Source: an uncultured Roseburia sp.
Lineage (GTDB): Bacteria > Bacillota > Clostridia > Lachnospirales > Lachnospiraceae
Direction: 5' to 3'
Assembly (NCBI GenBank): GCA_900542495.1
Contig: UQNW01000008.1
Location: 59,592 to 123,591, forward strand
Length of the DNA: 64,000 bases
The translations under genes were made by a program, and so were the position numbers. Positions 40,036-49,458 of this stretch are shown here, piece by piece. A model generated the notes under the pieces. It was not told the DNA's origin and did not search any database. It saw only the letters and a list, made by a program, of their open reading frames with translations. How positions within the stretch are numbered: position 1 is the stretch's first letter; the number at the start of each line of letters is the position of its first letter.

Positions 40036-41088
40036 ATGCAGACTAAAGTTGTAAAAATAGATCCATTTCAGATAGACGAAAATGAAATGAAAGAAGCGGC
40101 AGAACTCATCCGAAAAGGAGAACTGGTAGCGTTTCCAACAGAGACCGTATATGGTCTGGGCGCAGACGCGCTTCATCCGGAGGCATCAAAGAAGATATAT
40201 GCGGCAAAGGGACGGCCATCAGACAATCCCCTGATTGTGCATATCTGCAAATTTGAGGAACTTGTTTCCATTGCAAAAGAAGTTCCTGCTCAGGCAGAAA
40301 AACTGGCAGACGCATTCTGGCCGGGACCGCTCACGATGATCGTCTGGAAGAATGAAAAAGTACCATATGAGACGACCGGTGGTATGGAGACCGTAGCAAT
40401 CCGTATGCCAAAACACCCGGTAGCATTAAAATTAATTGAGGAAAGCGGATGCCTGATTGCAGCACCAAGTGCAAATACATCCGGCAAGCCAAGCCCGACA
40501 GAGGCTTCCCATGTGAAGCTTGATCTGGATGGCAAGATACCGATGATCTTAGACGGAGGACCGGTAGGAATCGGCATTGAGTCAACAATCATTGATCTGA
40601 CCGAAGATACTCCGATGATCTTACGACCGGGTTACATTACGAAAGAAATGTTAGAAGAGGTGTTAGGCGAAGAAGTGAAGATTGATCCGGGAATTATAGC
40701 GTCGGATTCAATGACAAAGCCGAAAGCTCCCGGAATGAAGTACAAACACTATGCACCGAAAGCAGATCTTGTGCTTGTAGATGGTGAGGCAGGGAACGTT
40801 GTGAAAAAGATTAACGAACTCGTAGCCGAAAAGCAGAAAAATGGTCTGAAAGTCGGAGTGATCGCAACGGATGAGACAAAAGATCAGTATCAGGCAGATA
40901 TTGTAGTGAGCATCGGAGCGAGAGCGGATGAGGATGCGATCGCACAGCACCTTTATAAGATATTGAGAGAGTTTGACGACTGGAATGTAGATGCAATCTA
41001 CTCAGAGAGTTTTGCAACACCAAGGATTGGACAGGCTATCATGAATCGTCTTTTGAAGGCGGCTGGACATCAGGTATTACATGTGTAG
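40036..41088 (+). CDS. Threonylcarbamoyl-AMP synthase (Sua5 type)
   Basis: Makes threonylcarbamoyl-AMP for the universal t6A37 tRNA modification. 350 residues: N-terminal YrdC domain with FPTETVYGLGADA, KGRPSDNPLIVHI and APSANTSGKPSPT, and the extra C-terminal Sua5 domain reached through KYKHYAPKADL. The ATG at 40036 has CGGAGG 7 bases upstream; an ATG at 40015 would precede that site. Gene order with the YwlE-like gene and upp matches Bacillus ywlC-ywlE-upp. Confidence 0.94.
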   Translation: MQTKVVKIDPFQIDENEMKEAAELIRKGELVAFPTETVYGLGADALHPEASKKIYAAKGRPSDNPLIVHICKFEELVSIAKEVPAQAEKLADAFWPGPLTMIVWKNEKVPYETTGGMETVAIRMPKHPVALKLIEESGCLIAAPSANTSGKPSPTEASHVKLDLDGKIPMILDGGPVGIGIESTIIDLTEDTPMILRPGYITKEMLEEVLGEEVKIDPGIIASDSMTKPKAPGMKYKHYAPKADLVLVDGEAGNVVKKINELVAEKQKNGLKVGVIATDETKDQYQADIVVSIGARADEDAIAQHLYKILREFDDWNVDAIYSESFATPRIGQAIMNRLLKAAGHQVLHV

Positions 41089-41129
41089 TCCAAGATGACT
41101 GACGCATAGATCAGAAAGGCATGATTTAT

Positions 41130-41588
41130 ATGAAACAATATAACCGAATCCTGTTTGTGGCAGAGAGCGGCACATCCCGTGCACCAATGGCGGCAGGGAT
41201 TTTAAGTGAATACACATTAAAACATCCGGTGACAATAGAGTGCAGAGGCTTAGTTGTACTCTTTCCGGAGCCGTTGAACCAGAAGGCAGAGGCAGTGATG
41301 ATCAGCAATGGGATCAACTGGGAGAATTTTACTTCCACGCAGCTTGAGGACGAAGATTTCACGGAAGACACGCTAGTGCTCACAATGGAACACAGCCAGC
41401 TTGACAAGATTTTTGAAAAATATCCAAGTGCTAAGGCTGAAAATGTTTACGTGCTGACAGAACTTGTCGGTGATGAATTAGAGATTTTAGATCCTTATGG
41501 CGGATCGCTGCAGTCTTATGGACTGTGCTATGAAACCATGAGAAAATCAATCATAAAATTAGTAAAACTTTTAAACGAAGGAGAATAA
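41130..41588 (+). CDS. Low-molecular-weight phosphatase family protein (YwlE-like) lacking the catalytic Cys
   Basis: 152 residues with the LMW-PTP fold. The P loop, normally V-C-x-G-N-x-C-R-S-P, reads FVAESGTSRAPMA: the nucleophilic Cys is Ala while the Arg stays. The acid loop LDPYGGSLQSYG keeps the Asp-Pro. Position after sua5 and before upp is that of YwlE, the protein-arginine phosphatase of Firmicutes. As written it cannot form the phosphocysteine intermediate, so it is probably a pseudophosphatase that binds phosphoproteins. The ATG at 41130 has AGAAAGG 10 bases upstream; 41121 is the alternative. Confidence 0.85.
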   Translation: MKQYNRILFVAESGTSRAPMAAGILSEYTLKHPVTIECRGLVVLFPEPLNQKAEAVMISNGINWENFTSTQLEDEDFTEDTLVLTMEHSQLDKIFEKYPSAKAENVYVLTELVGDELEILDPYGGSLQSYGLCYETMRKSIIKLVKLLNEGE

Positions 41589-41592
41589 AAAC

Positions 41593-42222
41593 ATGTCAAA
41601 AGTAGTAGTAATGGATCATCCATTAATCCAGCACAAGATCGGAATTATGAGAAGAACGGATACAGGTTCCAAAGATTTCCGTACACTTGTAAGTGAGGTT
41701 GCAATGTTAGAGTGCTATGAGGCAACCAGAGACTTAAAGTTAACAGATGTTGAGATTGAGACACCAATCTGCCACGCAACTGTAAAAGAATTAAAAGGTA
41801 AAAAACTTGCAGTTGTACCTATTTTACGTGCAGGTCTTGGAATGGTTGACGGAATGCTTGCAATGATCCCGGCAGCAAAAGTAGGCCACATTGGACTTTA
41901 CCGTGATCCTGAAACATTAGAGCCAGTAGAGTATTACTGCAAATTGCCGGATGACTGCGCTAACCGTGAGGTATTCGTAGTTGATCCAATGCTTGCAACA
42001 GGCGGATCTTCCGCAGCAGCAATCCAGATGTTGAAAGATAAAGGTGTTAAGAACATTCATCTTATGGTTATTATCGCAGCTCCGGAAGGAGTAAAGAAAA
42101 TGCAGGAAGCACATCCGGACGTAGATATTTATATCGGTGCACTGGATGATCATTTAAATGAGCATGGATACATTGTTCCAGGTCTTGGCGATGCCGGAGA
42201 CAGAATATTCGGAACAAAATAA
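41593..42222 (+). CDS. upp: Uracil phosphoribosyltransferase
   Basis: Salvages uracil to UMP with PRPP. 209 residues, the family size; LRAGLGMVDGML, PRPP loop VDPMLATGGSSAAA and the C-terminal PGLGDAGDRIFGTK are all present. Starts 4 bp after the YwlE-like gene. Confidence 0.97.
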   Translation: MSKVVVMDHPLIQHKIGIMRRTDTGSKDFRTLVSEVAMLECYEATRDLKLTDVEIETPICHATVKELKGKKLAVVPILRAGLGMVDGMLAMIPAAKVGHIGLYRDPETLEPVEYYCKLPDDCANREVFVVDPMLATGGSSAAAIQMLKDKGVKNIHLMVIIAAPEGVKKMQEAHPDVDIYIGALDDHLNEHGYIVPGLGDAGDRIFGTK

Positions 42223-42260
42223 TCCATTCGGGATTCCATATTTTTCTGAGAGGAATATGT

Positions 42261-42752
42261 ATGAGTGAAAAACGTAAAGATTACATTAGCTGGGATGAAT
42301 ATTTTATGGGCGTGGCAATGCTTACCGGCATGCGCTCCAAGGACCCTAACACACAGGTAGGGGCGTGTATTGTAAGCGCAGACCATAAGATTTTATCAAT
42401 GGGATACAATGGACTGCCAAGGGGCTGTTCGGATGATGAATTCCCTTGGGGACGGGAAGGTGCTCCGTTGGAGAACAAATACCTGTTTACCACCCATAGC
42501 GAGCTGAATGCAATTTTGAACTACCGGGGCGGAAGTCTGGGGCTGGAAGGCTCAACAATCTATGTTTCCTTATTCCCGTGCAACGAATGTGCCAAGGCGA
42601 TTATTCAGGCTGGAATTAAGCGGATTGTGTACGACAGCGACAAATACGATGGAACCCCTTCCGTTGTCGCATCCAAGCGCATGTTAAAAGCGGCTGGAGT
42701 CGTGATGCAGAAGTATGAACATACCAATCGCGAGATTACGATCAGACTTTAG
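42261..42752 (+). CDS. dCMP deaminase (ComEB-like)
   Basis: Zinc deaminase converting dCMP to dUMP for thymidylate synthesis. 163 residues: DPNTQVGACIV, zinc/catalytic HSELNAIL (His and Glu) and PCNECAKAII (two Cys). Located between upp and the ATP synthase operon, a common Firmicutes order. Confidence 0.94.
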   Translation: MSEKRKDYISWDEYFMGVAMLTGMRSKDPNTQVGACIVSADHKILSMGYNGLPRGCSDDEFPWGREGAPLENKYLFTTHSELNAILNYRGGSLGLEGSTIYVSLFPCNECAKAIIQAGIKRIVYDSDKYDGTPSVVASKRMLKAAGVVMQKYEHTNREITIRL

Positions 42753-42793
42753 CCACAAGCCATAGAAGGACAGCAGAGAGGAGAACATCACAC

Positions 42794-43027
42794 ATGAAGA
42801 ATCAGAAAAAAGTGTTTCAGTCACTGACACTGATTTTACAATTTGGATTAAATATGATCGTTCCAATCGTACTTTGCATGATGTTTGGTATATGGCTCGG
42901 CAGAAAATACGATATTTTGTGGATCACGATCCCGCTTTTTGTCATAGGTGCATTGGCGGGTTTCACCAATATTTACAAGATGGCAAAAAAGATTTATGGA
43001 TTAGGCAGAAAAGACAGGAAGAAGTAA
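42794..43027 (+). CDS. AtpZ/AtpI-type ATP synthase assembly protein
   Basis: 77 residues with two membrane helices (LQFGLNMIVPIVLCMMFGIW and the following TIPLFVIGALAGFTNIY region) and a basic tail. Small two-helix proteins of this kind start many atp operons and help c-ring assembly or Mg2+ supply. 1 bp before the next atp gene. GAGAGGAG before the ATG. Confidence 0.82.
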   Translation: MKNQKKVFQSLTLILQFGLNMIVPIVLCMMFGIWLGRKYDILWITIPLFVIGALAGFTNIYKMAKKIYGLGRKDRKK

Positions 43028-43028
43028 G

Positions 43029-43454
43029 ATGTTAAAGAGACTAAACGATGCATTACCAGAGCTTGTTCTAGGTATTATATTATATGGGATCGTCGTGGAA
43101 CTGGCAGGCGTATGGTTTGTGACAGACAAGCTGCGGTACACAACGGGACTGGTGATCGGAATCGCACTGGCAGTGGGAATGGCAGTCAACATGGCAGTCG
43201 TACTTCGGGATGCCGTTGAGATCTATGGCGGAGAGCATGCACAGGCAAAGATCATTGCTAAGTCGATTTTGCGGTATGTGATCGTTGTGATCGTCTTTTT
43301 TGTCATGATGAAATTCAATCTTGGTAATTTATTTACCGCTTTTATCGGTGTTCTGGGATTGAAGATATCTGCTTATCTTCAGCCTTTTACACATAAATTT
43401 GTTTTAAAACTGCAGGGAAGAGCGGAGGCACCTTCCGGAAGCAGCGACAATTAA
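43029..43454 (+). CDS. ATP synthase subunit I-like membrane protein
   Basis: 141 residues, four helices, hydrophobic throughout, ending in a short polar tail. Located between the AtpZ-like gene and atpB, the place of AtpI, which supports c-ring assembly in Na+ ATP synthases such as that of Acetobacterium (known for the family). Sequence conservation in this group is low, so the call rests mainly on position and topology. Confidence 0.78.
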   Translation: MLKRLNDALPELVLGIILYGIVVELAGVWFVTDKLRYTTGLVIGIALAVGMAVNMAVVLRDAVEIYGGEHAQAKIIAKSILRYVIVVIVFFVMMKFNLGNLFTAFIGVLGLKISAYLQPFTHKFVLKLQGRAEAPSGSSDN

Positions 43455-43479
43455 AAACGAGAAAGGAGGAGGTGAGAAC

Positions 43480-44217
43480 GTGAGTAACGCAATCCTAATG
43501 TCTGGTGGAGCGGATGATATTGACTTTATGATCCATGGACTGTTCTCCTATCAGCTGTTTGGACATACGGTGTGGATCACTACGTCGCATGTATGTATCC
43601 TTCTGGTAATGCTTGTGATCCTTATATTTGCGATCATAGCGAACCGGAAGATCAAGCACGCAACAGAAGTGCCGGATGGTTTTCAGAACGTGATCGAGCT
43701 TCTCGTAGAGAAGTTAGATGGAATCGTTATGGGAACAATGGGAAAGATAGCCGGACCGAAGTTTTCAAATTATATTTGTACGATCTTCGTCTTTATCTTT
43801 ATCAGCAATATCTCCGGTCTGTTTGGCTTAAGACCACCAACAGCGGACTATGGTACAACACTTGCACTTGGTCTTATTACATTTTTCCTGATCCATATCA
43901 CGCAGTTCAAAAATCTGCCGTTGAAACAGATCTGGGTAGATATGTGTTCGCCATTACCACCATGGCTGCCTATTTGGTTCCCAATCAATGTGATCAGTGA
44001 GATTGCGGTACCGATTTCCCTGTCATTGCGTTTGTTCGCAAACGTATTATCAGGAACCGTTATGATGGCGCTTGTATACGGCTTATTGAGCAAAATTGCG
44101 ATTATCTGGCCGGCAGCCCTTCATGTGTACTTTGATTTGTTCTCAGGAGCAATTCAGACCTATGTATTCTGTATGCTGACAATGACTTATATCAGCCAGA
44201 ATTACGAACAAGAGTAG
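43480..44217 (+). CDS. atpB: ATP synthase subunit a
   Basis: Stator channel subunit that passes the coupling ion to the c ring. 245 residues, five to six helices; the essential Arg lies in ISLSLRLFANVLSGT, and the last helix carries IQTYVFCMLTMTYI. GTG start at 43480, with AAAGGAGG upstream. Confidence 0.96.
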   Translation: MSNAILMSGGADDIDFMIHGLFSYQLFGHTVWITTSHVCILLVMLVILIFAIIANRKIKHATEVPDGFQNVIELLVEKLDGIVMGTMGKIAGPKFSNYICTIFVFIFISNISGLFGLRPPTADYGTTLALGLITFFLIHITQFKNLPLKQIWVDMCSPLPPWLPIWFPINVISEIAVPISLSLRLFANVLSGTVMMALVYGLLSKIAIIWPAALHVYFDLFSGAIQTYVFCMLTMTYISQNYEQE

Positions 44218-44233
44218 AAAAGGAGAATTCAAT

Positions 44234-44488
44234 ATGAATATTACAGGACAGGATTTAATTTTAGCATGCTCAGCAATCGGAGCAGGTTTAGCAGTTATCG
44301 CAGGTATCGGACCTGGTATTGGACAGGGTATCGCAGCAGGACATGCAGCAGCAGCCGTTGGTAGAAATCCGGGTGCAAAAGGCGATATTATGTCAACCAT
44401 GCTTTTGGGTCAGGCTGTAGCAGAGACAACAGGTCTTTATGGTCTGTTGATCGCTATGTTATTACTTTTCGTAAAACCATTAGTATAA
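44234..44488 (+). CDS. atpE: ATP synthase subunit c, Na+-type
   Basis: 84-residue hairpin that forms the rotor ring. The carboxylate is Glu64. Residues of the Na+ site known from Ilyobacter tartaricus (Gln32, Glu65, Ser66, Thr67, Tyr70) appear here as Gln31, Glu64, Thr65, Thr66 and Tyr69 (GPGIGQG; AETTGLY). Ser to Thr keeps the hydroxyl. The enzyme is therefore predicted to be Na+-coupled. Confidence 0.95.
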   Translation: MNITGQDLILACSAIGAGLAVIAGIGPGIGQGIAAGHAAAAVGRNPGAKGDIMSTMLLGQAVAETTGLYGLLIAMLLLFVKPLV

Positions 44489-44532
44489 GAAGTTTTGGGA
44501 AAAGCTAAAATAAACGGAAAGGAGGCCAGACC

Positions 44533-45057
44533 TTGGAGGAAATGACAAGACTTTTTAATCTGGATTTCCAGCTTCTGCATGATACCGTACTTCTTGCAAT
44601 CGCTATTTTCTTCCTGTTTTTAGCCCTGTCATATCTGTTATTTAATCCGGTCCGTAAGATGCTTAAGGACAGACAGGAGAAGATCGCAACAGATATCGAC
44701 ACCGCACTTGCAGATAAGAAGGATGCCGCTGCTTTAAAAGCAGAGTACGAAGCGAAGCTGAAAAATATAGATAAAGAGGCAGAACAGATTTTAAGCGAAG
44801 CCCGCCAGAAAGCTTTGAAAAACGAAGCAAAAATTGTGGACGAAGCCAAGGAAGAGGCTGCTCGGATCATCCAGAGAGCGAACGAGGAAGCAGAGCTTTC
44901 CAAGAAACGTGCAATGGATGAGGTAAAACAGGAAATGATCACAGTTGCATCTATGATGGCTGCAAAAGTTGTAGCTGCCAATATTGATGCTACAGTTCAG
45001 GATACGCTGGTAGAAGAGACATTGAAAGAAATGGGTGAATCAACATGGCAAAGCTAG
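44533..45057 (+). CDS. atpF: ATP synthase subunit b
   Basis: Peripheral stalk subunit: one N-terminal membrane helix (LLAIAIFFLFLALSYLLF), then a long charged coiled coil rich in Ala/Lys/Glu. 174 residues. TTG start at 44533 with AAAGGAGG 7 bases upstream; an ATG three codons on is too close to its own GGAGG. Overlaps atpH by 13 bases. Confidence 0.94.
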   Translation: MEEMTRLFNLDFQLLHDTVLLAIAIFFLFLALSYLLFNPVRKMLKDRQEKIATDIDTALADKKDAAALKAEYEAKLKNIDKEAEQILSEARQKALKNEAKIVDEAKEEAARIIQRANEEAELSKKRAMDEVKQEMITVASMMAAKVVAANIDATVQDTLVEETLKEMGESTWQS

Positions 45058-45611
45058 TATCAAAAACATACGGTGACGCATTGTTTGAGGTAGCTTTGGA
45101 GAAAAACCAGCTTGATGAGTTCCTGGATGAAGTCAAAGCGGCACAGACCGCCATTGAAGAAAACAAAGAACTCTTCAAATTAATGAGTCATCCAAAAATC
45201 GTAAAAGAAGAAAAAATTAAGATCATCACAGACATTTTTACAGGAAAAGTTTCCGAGGAACTTGTAGGACTTCTCCGTATGATCGTGGATAAGGGACACT
45301 TTGAACAGGTGGACAGTGTATTCAATTATTTCATTGATGAGGTAAAAGAATACAAAAATATCGGAACTGCTTATGTGACTTCTGCAATGGAATTATCCGA
45401 TGCACAGAAGGCAGCAGTGGAAAAGCGGTTATTAGAGACTACAAAGTATGTGAAATTTGAAATGCATTATGATGTCGATTCCGAACTGATCGGCGGAATG
45501 GTGATCCGTATCGGCGACAGAGTCGTTGACAGCAGTGTTCGGACCAAATTATATGATCTGACACGCGAGTTATCCAAAATACAGTTGAAAGCAGGTGAAT
45601 GCGCTTCATGA
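45045..45611 (+). CDS. atpH: ATP synthase subunit delta
   Basis: Links the b stalk to the top of F1. 188 residues: YGDALFEVALEKNQLDEFLD at the N-terminus and GGMVIRIGDRVVDSSVRTKL near the end, the family signature. Overlaps atpF at its start, and its TGA overlaps the atpA ATG. Confidence 0.95.
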   Translation: MAKLVSKTYGDALFEVALEKNQLDEFLDEVKAAQTAIEENKELFKLMSHPKIVKEEKIKIITDIFTGKVSEELVGLLRMIVDKGHFEQVDSVFNYFIDEVKEYKNIGTAYVTSAMELSDAQKAAVEKRLLETTKYVKFEMHYDVDSELIGGMVIRIGDRVVDSSVRTKLYDLTRELSKIQLKAGECAS

Positions 45612-47116
45612 ATTTAAAACCAGAAGAAATAAGTTCCGTAATTAAAGAACAGATCAAACGTTATGCAGCGCAGTTAGAAGTAGCTGACGTTGGTACCGTA
45701 ATTCAGGTGGCAGATGGTATCGCACGTATTCACGGTCTTGATAATGCAATGCAGGGCGAACTTTTGGAGTTCCCTGGCGAAGTATATGGAATGGTATTAA
45801 ACCTTGAGGAAGATAACGTTGGTGCCGTATTACTCGGTAACCAGAAGAACATCAACGAGGGTGATACTGTAAAGACAACCGGACGAGTTGTTGAAGTTCC
45901 AGTCGGGGATGCTATGTTAGGACGTGTAGTCAATGCATTAGGACAGCCAATCGATGGCAAAGGACCTATTGAAACAGACAGATACCGCCAGATTGAACGT
46001 GTCGCATCCGGTGTTATTTCCAGAAAATCAGTAGATACACCATTGCAGACAGGTATTAAGGCAATCGATTCCATGGTTCCAATCGGACGTGGACAGCGTG
46101 AGCTGATCATCGGTGACAGACAGACCGGTAAAACAGCGATCGCAATCGATACAATCATTAACCAGAAAGGCCAGAACGTAAAATGTATTTACGTCGCAAT
46201 CGGCCAGAAGGCATCTACAGTTGCCTCTCTTGTTAAGACATTAGAAGAATTTGGTGCGATGTCTTACACGACAGTTGTTGCATCAACAGCCAGTGAATTA
46301 GCACCATTACAGTATATTGCACCGTACGCAGGATGTGCGATTGGTGAGGAATGGATGGAAGCAGGACAGGATGTTCTCATTGTTTATGATGATTTGAGTA
46401 AACATGCAGCTGCATACCGTACACTCTCCTTGCTCCTTAAGAGACCACCAGGACGTGAGGCTTATCCGGGTGATGTATTCTACTTACACTCCAGACTGTT
46501 AGAGCGTGCAGCTCGTCTTTCTGATAAATTAGGTGGAGGTTCTTTAACAGCACTTCCTATTATCGAGACACAGGCAGGTGACGTATCAGCTTACATCCCT
46601 ACAAATGTAATTTCTATCACAGATGGTCAGATCTATCTGGAGACAGAGATGTTCAACTCCGGTTTCAGACCAGCTATTAATGCAGGTCTTTCTGTATCAC
46701 GAGTTGGAGGTTCTGCCCAGATCAAAGCGATGAAGAAGATCGCAGCTCCTATCCGTGTAGAGCTTGCACAGTATCGTGAGCTGGCAGCATTCGCACAGTT
46801 TGGTTCCGAGCTGGATGCAGATACAACTGAGAAGCTTGCTCAGGGTGAAAGAATCCGTGAGATTTTAAAACAGCCTCAGTATCAGCCAATGCCGGTTGAA
46901 AAACAGGTTATGATCATTTATGCAGCTACCAAGAAGTATCTGATTGACATTCCGGTTGAGAAGATCCTTGATTTTGAGAAAGCATTATTTGAATATGTTG
47001 ATACGAAGTATCCGGAAGTGCCAGAGGCAATCCGTACTGAAAAAGTCATCAGTGATGAGACAGAAGCAAAACTTGTAAAAGCAATCGAAGAATGCAAAGC
47101 GGACTTTTTAAAGTAG
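45608..47116 (+). CDS. atpA: ATP synthase subunit alpha
   Basis: Non-catalytic nucleotide-binding F1 subunit. 502 residues from the ATG at 45608, which overlaps the atpH stop (ATGA) and gives the usual start MNLKPEEISSVIKEQI; an in-frame ATG at 45599 is the alternative. Walker A GDRQTGKTAIA, VYDDLSKHA, and the arginine finger region SVSRVGGSAQ. Confidence 0.97.
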   Translation: MNLKPEEISSVIKEQIKRYAAQLEVADVGTVIQVADGIARIHGLDNAMQGELLEFPGEVYGMVLNLEEDNVGAVLLGNQKNINEGDTVKTTGRVVEVPVGDAMLGRVVNALGQPIDGKGPIETDRYRQIERVASGVISRKSVDTPLQTGIKAIDSMVPIGRGQRELIIGDRQTGKTAIAIDTIINQKGQNVKCIYVAIGQKASTVASLVKTLEEFGAMSYTTVVASTASELAPLQYIAPYAGCAIGEEWMEAGQDVLIVYDDLSKHAAAYRTLSLLLKRPPGREAYPGDVFYLHSRLLERAARLSDKLGGGSLTALPIIETQAGDVSAYIPTNVISITDGQIYLETEMFNSGFRPAINAGLSVSRVGGSAQIKAMKKIAAPIRVELAQYRELAAFAQFGSELDADTTEKLAQGERIREILKQPQYQPMPVEKQVMIIYAATKKYLIDIPVEKILDFEKALFEYVDTKYPEVPEAIRTEKVISDETEAKLVKAIEECKADFLK

Positions 47117-47135
47117 GCGGAGGGAGGTTTTTCTT

Positions 47136-47996
47136 ATGGCCTCAATGAAGGACATTAAAAGAAGAAAAAGCAGCATACAGAGTACGCAGCAGATCACCAA
47201 AGCCATGAAACTTGTTTCGACTGTAAAGTTACAGAAAGCAAAGGGAAGAGCGGAACAGACGAATCCATATTTTAATTATATGTATCAGACTGTCAGCTCT
47301 ATGCTTGTAAAGTCCGGAAACATTAATCATCCATATTTAAAATCCGGGGAATCCACGAAAAAGGCAGTGGTTGTGATCACGTCTAACCGTGGACTTGCCG
47401 GAGGCTACAATTCCAATATTGTGAAGCTGATCACAGGAAGTGATTTGAACAAAGACGATCTTCTCATCTATGCAATCGGTAATAAAGGACGCGAAGCCTT
47501 AGAGCGCCGCGGTTACCATATTGAGTTAGAGGATTCTGCAATGATCGAATCTCCTTCCTATGAGGATGCATCAGCTCTTTGCAAAAAGATACTGAAATCA
47601 TTCACAGACGGCGAGATTGGCGAGATTTATCTTGCATACACGCATTTCAAAAATACTGTCAGTCATGAGCCGAAGCTGATCAAACTGCTTCCGGTTGAGA
47701 TCGAAGCAGGGGATGTAGCAGAGGATACAGATTCGAATGTTCTTATGAATTATGAACCGACCACAGAAGAAGCGTTAGACATGATCATTCCGAAATATGT
47801 CACCAGCCTTTTCTATGGCGCATTGGTAGAAGCTGTAGCCAGTGAAAATGGAGCGAGAATGCAGGCAATGGATTCTGCAACAAGTAATGCAGAAGAAATG
47901 ATCAGCGATTTGACTCTGAAGTATAACAGAGCGCGTCAGGGTGCTATCACTCAGGAATTAACTGAGATCATAGCCGGCGCGTCAGCGATTTCCTAG
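47136..47996 (+). CDS. atpG: ATP synthase subunit gamma
   Basis: Central rotor shaft. 286 residues; N-terminal MKDIKRRKSSIQSTQQITKA and C-terminal YNRARQGAITQELTEIIAGA helices form the coiled coil, with SNRGLAGGYN in the middle. AGGGAGG before the ATG. Confidence 0.96.
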   Translation: MASMKDIKRRKSSIQSTQQITKAMKLVSTVKLQKAKGRAEQTNPYFNYMYQTVSSMLVKSGNINHPYLKSGESTKKAVVVITSNRGLAGGYNSNIVKLITGSDLNKDDLLIYAIGNKGREALERRGYHIELEDSAMIESPSYEDASALCKKILKSFTDGEIGEIYLAYTHFKNTVSHEPKLIKLLPVEIEAGDVAEDTDSNVLMNYEPTTEEALDMIIPKYVTSLFYGALVEAVASENGARMQAMDSATSNAEEMISDLTLKYNRARQGAITQELTEIIAGASAIS

Positions 47997-48052
47997 ATAC
48001 GCAAGCTGCGTATTCAGGAATAGAAAATAAATAAACAAGGAGAAAATATAGC

Positions 48053-49444
48053 ATGGCAAATAATATAGGTAAAATTACCCAGATTATTGGTGCCGTTCTG
48101 GATATTAAATTCACAGAAGGCAACCTGCCTGAGATCAATGATGCTATCAAAGTTCCTACCAGAGATGGAAAAGAACTGGTAGTAGAAGTATCTCAGCATC
48201 TGGGTGATGATATTGTCAGATGTATCGCCATGGGATCTACAGACGGACTCGTACGTGGAATGGATGCGATCGCTACAGGTGCTCCAATCAGTGTTCCTGT
48301 AGGTGAGAACACACTGGGACGTATGTTTAACGTTTTGGGAAATCCTATTGACGAGATCGATCCACCAACGGGTGTTGAGACATGGCCTATTCATAGAAAA
48401 GCACCTGCATTTGAAGAGCAGGCAACTTCTCAGGAAATGTTAGAGACAGGTATCAAAGTCGTTGACCTTCTCTGCCCATACCAGAAAGGTGGTAAAATCG
48501 GATTATTCGGTGGTGCCGGTGTAGGTAAGACCGTATTGATCCAGGAGCTGATCCACAATATCGCTACTGAGCACGGTGGATATTCTGTATTCACAGGTGT
48601 AGGTGAGCGTACCCGTGAAGGTAATGACCTTTACTATGAAATGAAAGAATCAGGCGTTATCGATAAGACAACCATGGTGTTCGGACAGATGAACGAGCCA
48701 CCAGGAGCACGTATGAGAGTTGCACTTACCGGTCTTACCATGGCAGAGTACTTCCGTGATAAGGGTGGAAAAGACGTACTTTTATTCATTGATAACATTT
48801 TCCGTTTTACACAGGCAGGTTCCGAGGTTTCCGCGCTGTTAGGACGTATGCCTTCAGCCGTAGGTTACCAGCCAACTTTGCAGACAGAGATGGGTGCGCT
48901 TCAGGAGCGAATCACATCTACCAAGAATGGTTCTATTACATCCGTACAGGCAGTTTATGTGCCAGCCGATGACTTAACTGACCCGGCTCCGGCAACAACC
49001 TTCGCCCACTTGGATGCAACGACCGTATTGGAGCGTTCTATCGCAGAGTTAGGTATCTATCCAGCTGTAGACCCATTGGCATCAACTTCCCGTATCCTTG
49101 ATCCTCGTATCATTGGTCAGGAGCACTTTGAGGTTGCCCGTGGAGTACAGGAAATTTTACAGAAATACAAAGAACTTCAGGATATTATCGCAATCCTTGG
49201 TATGGACGAGTTATCAGAGGATGATAAGCTTGTCGTTAACCGTGCGAGAAAGGTACAGAGATTCTTATCCCAGCCATTCTTCGTAGCAGGACAGTTCACA
49301 GGTCTGGAAGGAAAATACGTTCCAATCGCTGAGACCGTTCGCGGATTCAAGGAGATCCTGGAAGGAAAACATGATGATGTTCCAGAAAGTTACTTCTTAA
49401 ATGCAGGAAGCATCGATGAAGTACGCGCTCGTATGAACGCTTAA
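48053..49444 (+). CDS. atpD: ATP synthase subunit beta
   Basis: Catalytic F1 subunit. 463 residues: Walker A GGAGVGKTVL, catalytic Glu in GVGERTREG, Walker B LLFIDNIFR, the DELSEDD catalytic helix (DELSEED-type). AAGGAG about 10 bases before the ATG. Codon use points to high expression. Confidence 0.97.
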   Translation: MANNIGKITQIIGAVLDIKFTEGNLPEINDAIKVPTRDGKELVVEVSQHLGDDIVRCIAMGSTDGLVRGMDAIATGAPISVPVGENTLGRMFNVLGNPIDEIDPPTGVETWPIHRKAPAFEEQATSQEMLETGIKVVDLLCPYQKGGKIGLFGGAGVGKTVLIQELIHNIATEHGGYSVFTGVGERTREGNDLYYEMKESGVIDKTTMVFGQMNEPPGARMRVALTGLTMAEYFRDKGGKDVLLFIDNIFRFTQAGSEVSALLGRMPSAVGYQPTLQTEMGALQERITSTKNGSITSVQAVYVPADDLTDPAPATTFAHLDATTVLERSIAELGIYPAVDPLASTSRILDPRIIGQEHFEVARGVQEILQKYKELQDIIAILGMDELSEDDKLVVNRARKVQRFLSQPFFVAGQFTGLEGKYVPIAETVRGFKEILEGKHDDVPESYFLNAGSIDEVRARMNA

Positions 49445-49458
49445 GGTGGAGGATTATT

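Noticed and set aside
45730..46158. 142-codon minus-strand frame inside atpA
   Set aside because: Shadow of a highly biased coding sequence; no independent signals.
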